Source of the DNA: Tillus elongatus
Taxonomy: Eukaryota; Arthropoda; Insecta; Coleoptera; Cleridae
Assembly: GCA_964006375.1 (NCBI GenBank)
Contig: OZ023266.1
Span: 157,782,792-157,846,791, forward strand
Direction of reading: 5' to 3'
DNA: 64,000 nt
A program made the translations under genes and the position numbers. Of the stretch, positions 1 to 10,387 are shown piece after piece; positions within the stretch are counted from its first letter, which is position 1, and each line of letters begins with the position of its first letter. The notes under the pieces were generated by a model. It did not search any database. It was not told the DNA's origin and saw only the letters and a program-made list of their open reading frames with translations.

Positions 1-780
1 AAAAATTCACTAAAACATGTTTTTAAAAGCGCCGATATCATGACGACCAGTAATTGAAAAATGCAAGTTATCTCAATCTGACTTCACCATAAAGTTTTTC
101 ACTCAGCTTTCGGTTTACCTATCTGCCGATATTGAGTCGAATTGGTAATGAAGTTCACACTTTAGTTCGATTGCTTTTAATCTGGCTCTCTGCCCTTCTA
201 AAAGTCTGCAATTGGATCTGAAAGTTTGAGATGCAGCTCACTCGAAACGAATGCGGATGTTAGAAAGCTGCATGAACCAATAAAATATATAAAATTCTTC
301 AGCAGTCGGAATGAGAACCCCTTTCTGATACAAGTAATGAAACTCAAGAGACCCCACAGGAAGCGCCCAATAAAAACTAAAAATAGATTTCTTCTCCTGC
401 AGAACTTTACTGTATGTATAGAAAGAGACAACCTGTTTGTTATCCCGGATTGATATTTACGATCTTAATTATCAACAGACACGGTCGAAGAAAACTGAAC
501 ATATTGCCTCTTTGCAAGAACATAGAGCATGCTTTCTCGAGTGCGTTGTTATTTACTAGGAGATGTCATGATAAACTGATATTTAAATTATTAGAACATG
601 TTGTCGGCAGTTGTAAACAGCATGGTTTGATGTTTCACTTGAGACGACAATGCAATTGAAAGGAATTTGTACTTGTTGCAGATAGTTTTCCTGAGTTATC
701 TGAAAATGTTTTCTTGTATCTTTGCATAGAAAATCTTTTTTTCTTTTTCTTTTCCCCTAAGAAGTCTGCTTATACGAGGG
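1..780. other. AT-rich stretch, no gene recognised
   Basis: Short open frames only, none with a recognisable domain or splice-site pair. The first bases (AAAATTCACTAAAACATG) resemble the end motif of the non-autonomous repeat family found at several places in the first 22 kb. It is inferred to be intron of the adenylyl cyclase gene, because the exon lying downstream of 8092 (minus strand) was not found here. Confidence 0.4.
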
Positions 781-834
781 CGATCCCAAAAGTAAGGATG
801 CATTTTTTTTTAATTCGCTAATGAGGAGATCTGT

Positions 835-837
<3 letters not shown>

Positions 838-899
<62 letters not shown>
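838..899. repeat. (TA)n microsatellite
   Basis: Uninterrupted TA dinucleotide run of about 60 bp inside repeat family A. The same position in other copies of the family also carries a TA tract, so the tract belongs to the repeat. The Tyr-Ile open frames over it are meaningless. Confidence 0.95.
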
Positions 900-901
<2 letters not shown>

Positions 902-1595
902 CCGACCGATAACTCAAAAAATAATGGCCCTATCTTGATCAAATTTGGTGAGTCCCTTCCTTTTGCAAGTGGCTTGGATAAGTTTGTTAGCCAGGAAAAT
1001 CGGGCCAGGTTTACCCGGAAAATTTTGTGTTTTCTTTCTAAAAATTATTCATATCTCCGTAAGTAACAAAGTAAGGGCAACCAAATTTGGTACGCGTGTT
1101 TGTATGACAAAGAGTGAACCCTGTACTAAAATTTAGGTCTCTATCTTTAAAGACAAGGTTTGGGCAGTTAAAGAAACAAATTTTGGAGTTTTCCTCAAAA
1201 TGTCAAACTCGCAGTCTGAAACGTCAAAATTGGCAATGTTTAGGCAAAGAACGTGAAGTAAATACGGATTGTGAAAAGAAAATGTTGCAAGAAGAGTGTT
1301 CTGCGAACCCTTAAGTTTCAGATTGAACCGTCACTGCCCTTCATTGTACTAAAATATTTCCAGAAAATTCATTTCAAATAGACCCTTTCTCTGATGCTTT
1401 GGCTGTCGCTTAAGTTCAGTTGATGCTTTCGCTGTAGGTTTAGTGAAGTTTATGATTTAACGGTCTATAATTTTTAGTTAATTTTCGTAGAACAAATTCG
1501 TTAATGCATTTTTGCATTTTTTTTATCGAAATATGTTGCATGCTTGTAAAAAGAGAAATCTAGACGCAGTAAGTGCGTTTTGGTAGCGAATTTTC

Positions 1596-2379
1596 GGTAA
1601 ATTTGCAGATTAGCTCCCAAACGCTTTTTAAAAAACTGTTTTCAGAAACCTGCATAGGCCCGCTTCTTGATCCACAAACCCCAAGAAAAATTTCTTGTTC
1701 ACACCCCCCAATGAAGTTACGCGACCAGGGGTGCTGGACGGGGTAGGTAGTAGAAAGGAAATATGAGCAGAAAATGCGAATAAAACGAGCTTTAAGGCTG
1801 TCTTTTTCACAACTTGAAGCCATATCCCCCCTTAAACCCTGCCTACCCCTCACAGCACCCCTATTCCCCCAGGTGCCGTAACTTCCTTGGCAAGACATTT
1901 TTCTTGTGGTTTATGCAACGAGGGTGTTTGTATCCCCACGACGAAGCAGCCACCCTCCCCCACACCATCCGCAAGTTAAACCGGGGGGTGGGGGTGGTGT
2001 CTACTTCGTCTTAGGCATTTTCCTTTCCCCCTCGTGTGCATACAACCACCCTCGCTGCATAAACCACAAAAAAAACTTCTTGTTCATACCCCCCAAGGAA
2101 GTTACGTGACCTGGAGCGAATAGGGGTGCTGTGCGGGGTGGGCAGGGGTAATGGGGATATGGCTTCAAATAGACAGCTTTCAAGCAGTTTTCTTCGCATT
2201 TTCTGCTCATATTTCCTCTTTACTACCTACCCCGCCCAGCACCCGCCTATTCACTCCCAATCCTTTGGGGGTGTGAACAAAGAATTTTTCTTGTGGTTTG
2301 TGCATCCAGGGGGGGTAATAGTAATGTTTCCGAAAAGATTTTTTTCAAAAGCGTTCGGGAGCTAATCTGCAAATTTACA
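1596..2379. mobile_element. 784-bp long-TIR (fold-back) element with 9-bp TSD
   Basis: The sequence CGAATTTTC occurs at 1587-1595 and again at 2380-2388, flanking the element. An empty version of this site, GTAGCGAATTTTCATTAAAT, is seen at about 15405-15424. The two halves are imperfect inverted copies over almost their full length (about 1596-1985 against 1990-2379). Termini are GGTAAATTTGCAGATTAGC on the left and the inverse of TGTAAATTTGCAGATTAGC on the right. It is GC- and C-rich compared with its surroundings. A 9-bp duplication plus long inverted repeats is typical of Mutator-type or fold-back DNA transposons. No transposase is encoded. Confidence 0.8.
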
Positions 2380-2637
2380 CGAATTTTCATTAAATCCTTT
2401 AAATTTCAATAACTCAATTTGTTATTAACGTAAGCTTTGTTGGTTAGGAAACCAACATGTAAGTTTATTTTCGGAAAATGTTTGTATATTTTCAAACCAT
2501 AAGTCATTTTGTAAAAATATAGTACATTGTTTCTACTACATAGGCTATACCGGTAATCAGATTGATGCCTGATCGCATTTGCTATTAAAAACATTTTTAT
2601 GGAAATCCATTTCCATAACACACTTGCTGTATCCAGA

Positions 2638-2816
2638 CTTTTGAAAAATGTTTATATATTTTCAAACAATAAAGTCATTTCGATGAAATATGGTACATTG
2701 TTTCTACTATATAGGCAGCCAAGTTTGATGCCTGCTTTCATCAAAGGAAAATATTAGCTATTAAAAACATTTTAAAGAAAATTCGCTACCATAACGCACT
2801 TTCTGCGTCCAGACTT
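2638..2816 (+). repeat. Direct duplicate of the 3' half of repeat A
   Basis: This stretch repeats 2473-2636: GAAAATGTTTATATATTTTC, the GGTACATTGTTTCTACTA block, then the terminal block reading ACCATAACGCAC..TGCGTCCAGAC. It is a partial head-to-tail duplication of the end of the family A copy that lies just before it. Confidence 0.65.
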
Positions 2817-2929
2817 TTTTTAGAAATAAACTGGTCAACAAAAAGATCGGCAAAAGCAATTTTTATCACAATTTTCAGTTAGCTGTTAATTTTTTAAAAG
2901 TTGACTTTTTATTCAATTAAAAAAAATTC

Positions 2930-3480
2930 GGGACGCAGCAAGTGCGTTATAGTAGCGAATTTTCATAAGAATTGTACACTATTATTATACGGCATATTAG
3001 TAAAGTTGATACTTTAAACTTACACAAACCTTGAAGATCAATTTTAGAGGTCTTAGTATGCGCACATTTGAACAATTCTTTCGAAAGTGTTACCATCGAT
3101 ATGTCTCTATTATCAAAAAATCTCATGTTCTAATTCATTTTGGGAAAAATGCCCAAAACTCAATTTTCTATGAACGTAGAGAACAAAATTGTGCTATATC
3201 TGTAGATAGTGTAAGTCTCTTTAAAAGATACTTGTATTAAAAATTTGATTAAAGTTGATATTTTGAAAAGTAAAGTATCTGCCAAATTATAAACGTAGCA
3301 TTATTAATCGCCAGTATGATTTCGTTTTAGTCAACCTAATCAAACCGGTTTCAGACTCAAAGGTGACACACTTATTTAGGCGTTTTAAACAAAAATGAGA
3401 TCTTATTCAAAACCTATAAAATCTGTGCACTAGTGTTTCTGCAAATGTCAAAATAAAACATTTAAAAAACATACATCCAT
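2930..3480 (+). repeat. Repeat family B, copy 1
   Basis: Starts with GGACGCAGCAAGTGCGTTAT, the same terminal block as family A, but continues into a different body. It is highly similar to 12036-12855, including GTACACTATTATTATACGGC and CAAATTATAAACGTAGC. This copy lacks the 193-bp MITE present in the other copy, so it serves as the empty-site reference. No protein family was recognised. Confidence 0.7.
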
Positions 3481-3484
3481 CGAG

Positions 3485-4228
3485 GTGAAAGACCGTTCAT
3501 TCTTGCATAAGGTCTTTTCGTTGCAAACCCTTACAGCAATCTCCTATCATGGGAATTCTTCCCAAAATCCGAGTTACTCCTGCACCAGCATTTCATACCA
3601 CCGGAGTGGACTATGCTGGTCCAATTTTACTACTTAATAAAAAGGGTAGAGGAGCTAAAGCAACTAAAGCTTATATCTCACTTTTCATTTGCTTCATAAC
3701 CAAGGTTGTACGTTTGGAACTTGTAAGTGATTTTACCACTTCTGCCTTTATTGATGCCTTTAGACGCTTTACCTCCCGTCGTGGTAAACCAACGGACGTA
3801 TATTCGGATAATGGGACAAACTTTGTTGGAGCCCACGCGGAACTGCTTGAGCGTGCCAAATTCATTAGGTCTCACGCACGTAATTTACAAGATAGTTTGA
3901 CTGCTATAGGAGTCAACTGGCATTTCATCCGGGGTTCTCCCTCCATTTTGGTGGCATTTGGCAAGCCGGAGTAAAGTCTGCTAAACACCATCTTCAAAGA
4001 GTGCTAGCTAATGCAAGATTAACCTTCGAGGAGTTTTATACGGTACTGACCGAAATAGAGGCAATTTTAAACTCTAGACCTATCATCACAATCTCCTCCG
4101 ATCCAAGTGATTTATCCGCGCTTACTCCTTCTCACATCCTTATTGGCCAACCAGCTACAGCCTTGCCAGATCCAATTCTACTAGACATTCCGCTGTCGAG
4201 ACTCTCTATATATCAACACTTGCAACAA
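3485..4228 (+). pseudogene. BEL/Pao retrotransposon integrase, main part, broken
   Basis: Reading from about 3510, the frame encodes a BEL/Pao-type integrase core that would insert the element's cDNA. The block around MGILPKIRVTPAP leads to TTGVDYAGP (first catalytic Asp), then VYSDNGTNFVGAHAELLE (second Asp). A one-base loss near 3942 shifts the frame. The continuation reads HFGGIWQAGVKSAKHHL, with Gln where the family carries the catalytic Glu, then LANARLTFEEFYTVLTEIEA and LTPSHILIGQP. A LINE 3' end interrupts it at 4229. Gag, RT and RNase H are not found upstream, so this is a 5'-deleted remnant. The frameshift, the Glu change and the insertion all argue that it is dead. Confidence 0.85.
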
Positions 4229-4494
4229 CATCTACCAGGAGAACAGAGCGAATGCACCCTTTTACTGTCCAGGTCACCAGACATAGAACATCTTGTTATG
4301 CTCGCTTTTTTGTCCCAAGGACTTCCAAGTTGTGGAATTCCTTTCCGGCACATGTTTTTCCTTCTCCTCCGAACCTCCAAACCTTCAAGTCCAGAATTAA
4401 CAAGTTGCCTCTTCCCTCCTTGTCGACACCCACGGTACGATAGTATTTAGGCTGTAAGCCCTCGTGGTGTGTTGTTGAAATAAATTTAAAAAAA
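4229..4494 (+). mobile_element. 3' end of a CR1/Jockey-type LINE, 5'-truncated
   Basis: Matches the 3' end of the minus-strand LINE at 59329-61200: the coding tail with RTSKLWNSFPAHVFP and INKLPLPSLSTPTVR, then the UTR motif CTCGTGGTGTGTTGTTGAAATAAA followed by an A-rich tail. It sits between LQQ and HFW codons of the Pao integrase. Severe 5' truncation is the usual result of target-primed reverse transcription. A very short ACA repeat flanks it, too short to be a firm target-site duplication. Confidence 0.8.
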
Positions 4495-4776
4495 ACACTT
4501 TTGGCACCAATGGTCAAAAGAATTTGTCTCTGAACTACAGATTCACAGCAAGTGGAAGACTTCCAGTCTTAACATTAAAGTTTGATCCTTAGTGGTGATC
4601 AAAAATGATAACACACCTCCTTTAAGGTGGCAGCTGGCCAGAGTAGTGCAACTTCATCCAGGTCCTAACGGAGTATCACGTGTGGCCAGTTTAAGGACAT
4701 CCAATAGCATCGTGAAGCGTAGCTTTGCAAAGATATGTGTGCTTCCACTAGAAGAAGACAACGTAAAAACTCACTA
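4495..4776 (+). pseudogene. BEL/Pao integrase C-terminal part
   Basis: Continues the integrase after the LINE insertion: HFWHQWSKEFVSELQIHSKW, then a stop and a small frame change, then IKNDNTPPLRWQLARVVQLH and VKRSFAKICVLPLE. This is the usual C-terminal tail of Pao polyproteins. It ends before the 3' untranslated region and LTR, as expected for an element in plus orientation. It cannot be functional because of the upstream lesions. Confidence 0.8.
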
Positions 4777-4935
4777 GGACACGAAAGTTGATAGTTCTTA
4801 ATTCAGACTTTATAGTCAAGTTATTAGCCATTAATCATTCATTGATCATTTGTTCATTTAGTGCATGTAATTGTCGGTTTATTAACATTATATGCAAGTT
4901 TACAAATTTATTGTTATGTTGAAAGCTGACCCTTT

Positions 4936-4949
4936 CAAGGCGGGGGGTA
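4936..4949 (+). promoter_or_regulatory. Polypurine tract before the Pao 3' LTR
   Basis: AAGGCGGGGGGTA lies immediately before the LTR start TGTTGGCGCC. In BEL/Pao elements a G-rich tract at this place primes plus-strand DNA synthesis. Called from position and composition. Confidence 0.6.
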
Positions 4950-5352
4950 TGTTGGCGCCTTAATTTGAATTTTTGTTCAATGTCAACCCACCACTAAGGT
5001 GGTGAGAGACGAGAGTGGTACGTAGCACGAGGGTGTGTGTAAAATAGATGCTGTACAAGTAACATGTGTGTTCCGGTAGATGGTGGTTCTGTTTCATTAG
5101 AAACGAGGTTAATCACCTTGGGATGCACTTTTTGATGAACACGCAATGTGTAGAATGATAAGTATATTTACATTTTATTGTTACACGTTACAAGCTTGCA
5201 CACCAGCGACCGAACTTTGGCAGAGATGTTGTATCTTCGAGATTGCAGTTGACAATGTCCAGTCCTAGCGGCCTGAGAGCTACCCTTTTTTAAAAGGGAC
5301 TACTACCTGTATCCGTCGGCTACCTAATACTTTAAAGGTTCAATAATAAACA
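4950..5352 (+). repeat. BEL/Pao LTR, apparently full length (~403 bp)
   Basis: Begins TGTTGGCGCC directly after the polypurine tract and ends ..CAATAATAAACA, which fits TG..CA ends. The part from about 5069 is repeated in direct orientation at 6777-7085. It contains CATTTTATTGTTACACGTTAC and GGCAGAGATGTTGTATCTTC. The exact 3' end is inferred from the break in similarity and the TG/CA rule. Confidence 0.7.
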
Positions 5353-5563
5353 TACCGCCGCCCTTGAAACAACACAGTTTCAACAAGCTAAACTAAACAA
5401 TAAACAGTACACCTCTACCAAAGTTCAGTCGCTGGTGTGCACCCTTGTAACGTGTGACAATATATTGACCACCATGCGATTCGAATCGCAGAATTATACT
5501 CTTTATTGTTTAGCTTAGCTTGTTGAAACTATGTTGTTTCAAGGGCGGCGGTATGTTTATTAT
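5343..5563. repeat. Inverted repeat joining two Pao LTR/leader ends
   Basis: 5343-5407 (ATAATAAACATACCGCCGCC onward) and 5501-5563 (ending GGCGGCGGTATGTTTATTAT) are near-perfect reverse complements. The arms carry the LTR end and the leader beyond it, so two oppositely oriented element copies appear to be fused here. The spacer contains GCGATTCGAATCGC, itself a palindrome. Confidence 0.65.
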
Positions 5564-5570
5564 GGAACCT

Positions 5571-6389
5571 TTAAAAGGACCCGAAACTACCCATCCTAAT
5601 TTAGTTTTTTGTAATATGGGCTGGTTGCGACCTAATTTCATCTGTCCCACACACATCAGTTCGTAAAATATTCCAGCGCCCAATAATAAGTCAATTTTAA
5701 GCGGTTTGTTGAAATCTGGATGCGCGAGAGGTAAATTTGCGGGTATTAAGAGCTTTGAAACGTCAATTGTTTGCTGTGCTATGTAGTCGGTGATTTTTTC
5801 AATTTCAGTATTTTTTTTATTTCAACAACACACCACGAGGTCTTACAGCCTAAATACTATCGTACCGTGGGTGTCGACAAGGAGGAAAGAGGCAACTTGT
5901 TAATTTTGGACTTGAAGGTTTGGAGGTTCGGAGGAGAAGGAAAAACATGCACCGGCAAGGAATTCCACAACTTGGAAGTCCTCGGGACAAAAGAGCCTGT
6001 TTGCCATGAATAAACATTTATTATGCATTGATTTGAGATATTAACCACCGTGCCACTAATACCGGAAACTGGCATCTGAATTTTCGAAGAACGGAACCCT
6101 AATAGATTTAGAAACTGTCTGCTAACGAAGTTCGATTGGCTACCATTGTCCAGCAAACAACGGCATTTAACTAATTCACCTTTAGAATTGCTTACGTATA
6201 CAATAGCAGTAGAAAGAAAAACGAAGGAGTTGGCCTGAGCATACACACAATGCGTATTATTTACAAGGGATGGAACCTTATCAGCCGCTGAAAAAATAGA
6301 CAGTCTCACGACTAAACTTTGCATCGTATTTGACACGTCGGCCAAAACTACGACCGGTTTATCCCTTAATGACGTACTAAAGGTAGGTC
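5571..6389 (-). pseudogene. BEL/Pao protease region, minus strand, interrupted
   Basis: Minus-strand frame from about 6389 encodes the Pao region between gag and RT: RDKPVVVLADVSN, then the aspartic protease core CRCLLDNGSQSNFVSRQF, with the active-site Asp in a DNG context. After a LINE 3' fragment at 5812-5996 it resumes with IPANLPLAHPDF, LKIDLLLGAG and LQKTKLGWVVSG. It lies opposite to the flanking Pao RT and LTR, so the locus is internally inverted. Truncated on both sides and interrupted, hence a pseudogene. Confidence 0.82.
5812..5996 (-). mobile_element. 3' end of the same CR1/Jockey-type LINE family, minus
   Basis: Reverse complement of the 3' end seen at 4229-4494 and 59329-59530: tail TTTTATTTCAACAACACACC, then the reverse of the tail ending LSSLSTPTVR. 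It sits inside the Pao protease region and replaces nothing recognisable on either side. This is a third independent 3' copy of one LINE family in the window. Confidence 0.8.
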
Positions 6390-6776
6390 CCTCATTTCAG
6401 AATAATTTATTTTCAACACTATTGCGATTTAGGCAACATCGATCTGTATTAACTGGGGATATTGCGAAAATGTGTCGCCAGGTAAAGATGGACTCCTCCC
6501 AACAAGATCTTCAACGTATTGTGTGGCGGGAAATTCCAACTGATGAATTACGTCATTACAGGTTAAACACTGTGACATATGGTACTGCTCCAGCGTCATT
6601 CCTGGCCACGCGTTGCTTAAAACAACTGTCCGTAGAACAACGCAAGCATATCCGCTAGAATCCGCTCTAATAGATAATGATTTTTGCGTTGATGACCTAA
6701 TTACCGGCTCAAGCGAAATTGAGACTTTAATAACAATTCGAAAAAACATAACTGATATATCCGGCTCGAAGGACCA
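6372..6776 (+). pseudogene. BEL/Pao reverse transcriptase fragment
   Basis: Plus-strand frame beginning near LKVGPSFQNNLFSTLLRF, then HRSVLTGDIAKMCRQV (RT motif A with the catalytic Asp), LNTVTYGTAPASFLATRCL (motif B) and, after a frame change, FCVDDLITGSSE (the VDD motif C). Only the middle of the palm is left. It starts at an inversion junction with the minus-strand protease fragment and ends at a joint with an LTR piece at about 6777. Confidence 0.82.
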
Positions 6777-7085
6777 ATGTTGCGGTAGATGGTTATTCTG
6801 TTTCATTAGAAACGAGGTTTATCACCTTGGGATGCACTTTTTGATAAACACGCAATTTGTAGAATGATAAGTATATTTACATTTTTATTGTTACACGTTA
6901 CAAGCTTGCACACCAGCGACCGAACTTTGGCAGAGATGTTGTATCTTCGGGATCGCCATGTCCAGTCCTAGCGGACTGAGAGCTACCTGTTTTTTAAAAG
7001 GGACTACTACCTGTATCGGTCGGCTACCTGATCTTTAAATGCATCGGTCGGCTACTTGATACTTTAAAGATTCAATAATAAACAA
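6777..7085 (+). repeat. BEL/Pao LTR, 5'-truncated second copy
   Basis: Closely similar to 5069-5352 in the same orientation: GGTAGATGGTTATTCTG, GTTACACGTTACAAGC, GACCGAACTTTGGCAGAG, and the end TTCAATAATAAACA. It contains a small tandem duplication of the CGGTCGGCTACYTGAT block. It is directly joined to RT sequence, so the RNase H, integrase and LTR start have been deleted. Confidence 0.75.
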
Positions 7086-7178
7086 TGTGTGTTTCCTTCT
7101 TTCTTCACAAGTACAATCAAATACAAGGTGCAATTAGGCTGAACAGAATAAGCTTAATCAGCAACAATATTCTTAACA

Positions 7179-7616
7179 TTTTTTTTTGTTCCCTCAGGGC
7201 TCGTCTGCGGCCTTGCCGCCCCGATAGCACCGCAACCCTTGGTTGATTGTGCATACCCTTAGTCTTACTCCACCCATTCCAAAATCACTGTGCCTTGAAC
7301 TAGTCTGCACAGCGATTGGTAGGGTGAAGTTTTATATTGCTCTGTCTCCGGTCTAGAGTGACCGTAGATCAGTTGTCTTTTCCGGTCCAGAGCTATACAC
7401 TCACACAAGATGTGCAGGGCTGATTCCTCCCCCTCGCCGCAGAGTCTGCATGCGAGGTCCCCTTCGAACCGCCCCATTTTATGCAGGTGTTTCTTGACGG
7501 CCATGTGTCCCGTCAAGAGACCTGTTGTGTTCCTGAGCTGTCCTCTGCTAAGGTTTAGCAGCTCCACAGCTCTCTTTGAACTGGGTCCGTCAATTATTGA
7601 CTTCCCATGTCTGAGC
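7179..7616 (-). mobile_element. 3' end of an RNase H-bearing LINE, 5'-truncated, with TSD
   Basis: The minus-strand frame (LRHGKSIIDGPSSKRAVELL to LVQGTVILEWVE) matches the C-terminus of the LINE at 16708-18745. It includes the cysteine motif CRLCGEGEESALHILCEC, which is better preserved here. An A tail lies at 7179-7188. CTTAACA at 7172-7178 and 7617-7623 flanks the insertion as a 7-bp target-site duplication. Confidence 0.85.
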
Positions 7617-7623
7617 CTTAACA

Positions 7624-8091
7624 ACATTACTGGAAAGGGGTTTTTTCTTTCAAAAGACTTAGCATAATCTTAAACGCACAATTTATTGAATATGATTGCA
7701 AAAGAAATGCAATTTAAAATGTACTGGTCCAAAAGCGATAATATAATGTAGGAGATCTGCTTTTGCAACCACAACAGTCTTTAAAAGAATATTCTTGAAA
7801 AATATGAACTTTTTCTGTTTAACGTTAGCCATTAATACACAATCTGTCATCGGTTTCATAAATATAAATACACTTCACAAAATTACTCGCTTCATTGTGA
7901 GCTGATATCGCAACACATATCACTCATATAAAACCGATAATAAGGAGTAGAAGAAAGTTGGTTATTCTCGCTACAACCCGCCGTCACACACGTGTCGAAA
8001 CTGTCCCTTGTGATCTGCCGTCCATAATTTCATTTTCAGACCGAAAAACGTGTCCGAAATGACAAGTCGTATATATATTTTTTTCACTTAC
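7624..8091. other. Intronic sequence, no feature recognised
   Basis: AT-rich, with no recognisable coding or repeat similarity. It begins the intron that follows the cyclase exon (minus strand), with the donor GTAAGTG at 8085-8091. Confidence 0.5.
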
Positions 8092-8210
8092 CTGACGTTC
8101 TCGTGTTTCTGGATATAGATCTTGTGGAATTGGCCTTCGACCGGCGATATTATATCGTTCTTCATTTCCATCGCTACATGCTGCGGCAGCACGGATAAAA
8201 GTAACCGTTC
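8092..8210 (-). CDS. ADCY1/rut-like: Adenylyl cyclase internal exon (start of C1a domain)
   Basis: 119-bp exon in phase 0. It encodes [17 protein letters not shown], then NDIISPVE and [14 protein letters not shown], and ends two bases into the next codon. This is the helical linker and first strand of the C1a cyclase domain, directly before the SILFADIVGFT metal-binding block of the family. The acceptor is TTTTATTTTTGCAG and the donor GTCAG|GTAAGTG, both textbook. It continues in register from the exon at 23293-23442 (..ENEKL | ERLLL..), the expected order for this family. The enzyme makes cAMP from ATP at the plasma membrane. The longest open frame here is a different, wrong frame running past both splice sites. 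The next exon was not found below 8092. Confidence 0.9.
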
Positions 8211-8329
8211 CTGCAAAAATAAAAGATGTCAGTGGATGAAACATTTTCCTTCCTACTAAAAAATAATTTAGGCAATACCGATGTATACGACTGAGGTCAT
8301 GTTAAAAAAATTATTTCTAATAATTTTGA

Positions 8330-8470
8330 GATAAAAGAGTCAGAATTTTGAGATAAACAGTCAGAATTCTGTGATAAAAATTCAGAATTCTGACTTTTTC
8401 TGTCAGTTAAAAAAGTCAGAATTTTGAAATTAAAAACTCAGAATTCTAAGATAAAAAGTCAGAATTATTC
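8330..8470. repeat. Short tandem repeat, ~20-22 bp unit
   Basis: Irregular repeats of the type AGTCAGAATTTTGAGATAAA: TTGAGATAAA(A), AGTCAGAATTTTG and TTCAGAATTCTG recur at least six times. One segment is inverted (CAGAATTCTGACTTTTTCTG), and GAATTC units are self-complementary. It lies about 120 bp upstream of the cyclase exon, inside the intron. Confidence 0.75.
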
Positions 8471-8764
8471 GAGAGCTATACGACAGCGTCCAGGTGGTGC
8501 CACTTGCAAAACGTCTACCTATTGACTATTGATGTGTAATCAGGTAGGTAGCTCTGCCTGTGCCGTTTTTATAGTTAGTTGATGGTGTTTACAAAGTAAA
8601 AGGAAAGAAAATTGGTTCATTAACTATTATTCTCGTTGCGTTAATAGAATAATGAATAGTGCATAGGCGCATATATTATGATTTTATTCAATTTTTATTA
8701 AAGAAAATTCACTAACAGAGAGGTATCGATGGTGAGACTTTGCAAAAAATTTTTCAAATGAGCG

Positions 8765-8965
<201 letters not shown>

Positions 8966-9115
8966 AACCGATAACTCAAAAAATAATTAACCGACTGGGA
9001 TGAAACTCAGCAAGTACCTTTCTTTTATAAATGGCTTGGATGAATGAGTTCGTTAGCCAGGAAAATCGGACAAGGTTTTCCGGGAAAATTTTGAGTTTTC
9101 TTACAAAACAATTTT

Positions 9116-9372
9116 TTTTCTCCGAAAACTACAAATCTATTTTAATGAAATTTGGTGGATATGTTGCTTTGGGAAAGGTCTTACAAAATACCAAAATTCA
9201 ACCTTCTAAGTTTATAGAAAATTGAGTTTTTCAAATTTCTAGTTTTCTTTTAAATATTTTTTCTCCGAAAATTACAAAGATTATTTTAATGAAATTTGGT
9301 GGATATGTTGCCTTGGGAAAGGCCTTACTACATCCCAAAATTCAACTGTCCAAGTTTCTAGAAAATTGAGTT
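9116..9372 (+). repeat. Direct duplication, two ~115-bp units
   Basis: The block TTTTAATGAAATTTGGTGGA..GGGAAAGG..CCAAAATTCAAC..TAGAAAATTGAGTT occurs at about 9116-9232 and again at about 9258-9372, with modest divergence. Confidence 0.75.
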
Positions 9373-9535
9373 ACCCAAGTTTGAAGCATTTAATTAAAGT
9401 TTTACTAATTATGTACGTAAATTAGTCGTCGCATAAATATACAAATATATTATTGTTTTAATCGGCATTATACCATGGAAACTTTAGCTGAATTAAAGTC
9501 AAGTCAGCCTTAGAAGTTTATAAATAAATATGTTT

Positions 9536-9672
9536 GTGTTTTTAGTGAATTTTCGTAGAAAAAATTCACTAATGGAGAGATCCCGACTTTTGAATTTTGA
9601 AAAAATTTTTGCAAATGAGCGCGAACTAGGACCCCTAAAACCCATATCCGGTGTCAGTTTCAATTTTTATAT

Positions 9673-9758
<86 letters not shown>

Positions 9759-10095
9759 CACACCGATAACTCAAAAAATAATGGGCCGATTTTGATAAAA
9801 TTTGGCATGTACCTTCCTTTTGTAAGTGGCTTGGATAAGTTCGTTAGTCAGGAAAATCGGACGAGGTTTTCCGGGAAAATTTTGGGTTTTCATTCGATTA
9901 AAATTTTTATCTTAAAAAATAAAAAGGCTATGATAACCAAATTTGGTGGGTAGGTTTACGATATAAAAAGTAAACTATACACAAAAACTCAGATTTCTAT
10001 GTTACAAGAAAAAAAGTTATAATAAAATATTTGATGCCAGATCATTTCTATGAAAATTCACTACCATAACGCACTTGCTGCGTCTAGACTTTTTT
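9536..10095 (+). repeat. Repeat family A, internally deleted copy
   Basis: Has the complete 5' end (TTAGTGAATTTTCGTAGAAA, AATTCACTAATGGAGAGATC, GCAAATGAGCGCGAACTAGG), the TA tract (9675-9758) and the CCGATAACTC block. It then jumps to the 3' terminal block GAAAATTCACTACCATAACG..TGCTGCGTC at 10055-10088. Both ends are therefore defined independently of the longer copies. Confidence 0.7.
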
Positions 10096-10387
10096 TGTAT
10101 CTTTAACGTCGGTCTATTTCCACGACTATGGCCAATCACCTCACTATCCTGGAAATTTTGCCGAACCCTGCCGTTAATTTCAGTATTTTATGTCTAGGAA
10201 AACATATATGCCTAAGCTAATCTCTATCTCGTTAAAATATAATATTATACACCAAATCAGAATGTAGTGAAAATATATACATCACAGTGGAAAACGGTTT
10301 CTTACATTTATTGTATAACTATTTAAATAAAATTTCTTATAGACTGAACACGATATCACATCTAGAGGCGAATAAATACAAAAAAAA
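10096..10387. other. No gene; short repeat shared with 23680-23735
   Basis: CTATTTCCACGACTATGGCC at about 10110 is close to the reverse complement of 23711-23735 (GGCCATAGTCGCGGAAATAG), so a dispersed repeat fragment is present. The rest is AT-rich without recognisable content. Confidence 0.4.

Larger units (their letters stand above)
781..2640 (+). repeat. ~1.1-kb non-autonomous repeat family A, copy 1, interrupted
   Basis: Without the nested 784-bp element, this stretch matches the reverse complement of 10388-11535 over its length: a TA tract, the block with CCGATAACTCAAAAAATAAT, the block with AAAGTAAGGGCAACCAAATTT, and the terminal GACGCAG..AAGTGCGTT block at 1564-1600. It ends with the inverse of that block near 2610-2636. 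No coding capacity is visible. The ends carry related inverted motifs (TAGTGAATTTTC and GAAAATTCACTA), which suggests a DNA-transposon derivative. The superfamily was not determined. Confidence 0.65.

Noticed and set aside
1..8091. Next adenylyl cyclase exon (SILFADIVGFT block)
   Set aside because: Searched by eye on the minus strand and not found; it probably lies before the window start.
7984..8244. 86-codon minus-strand frame beginning [10 protein letters not shown], which looks like a small secreted protein
   Set aside because: It overlaps the adenylyl cyclase exon 8092-8210 in a different frame and runs through both splice sites. The correct frame gives a clear cyclase sequence.
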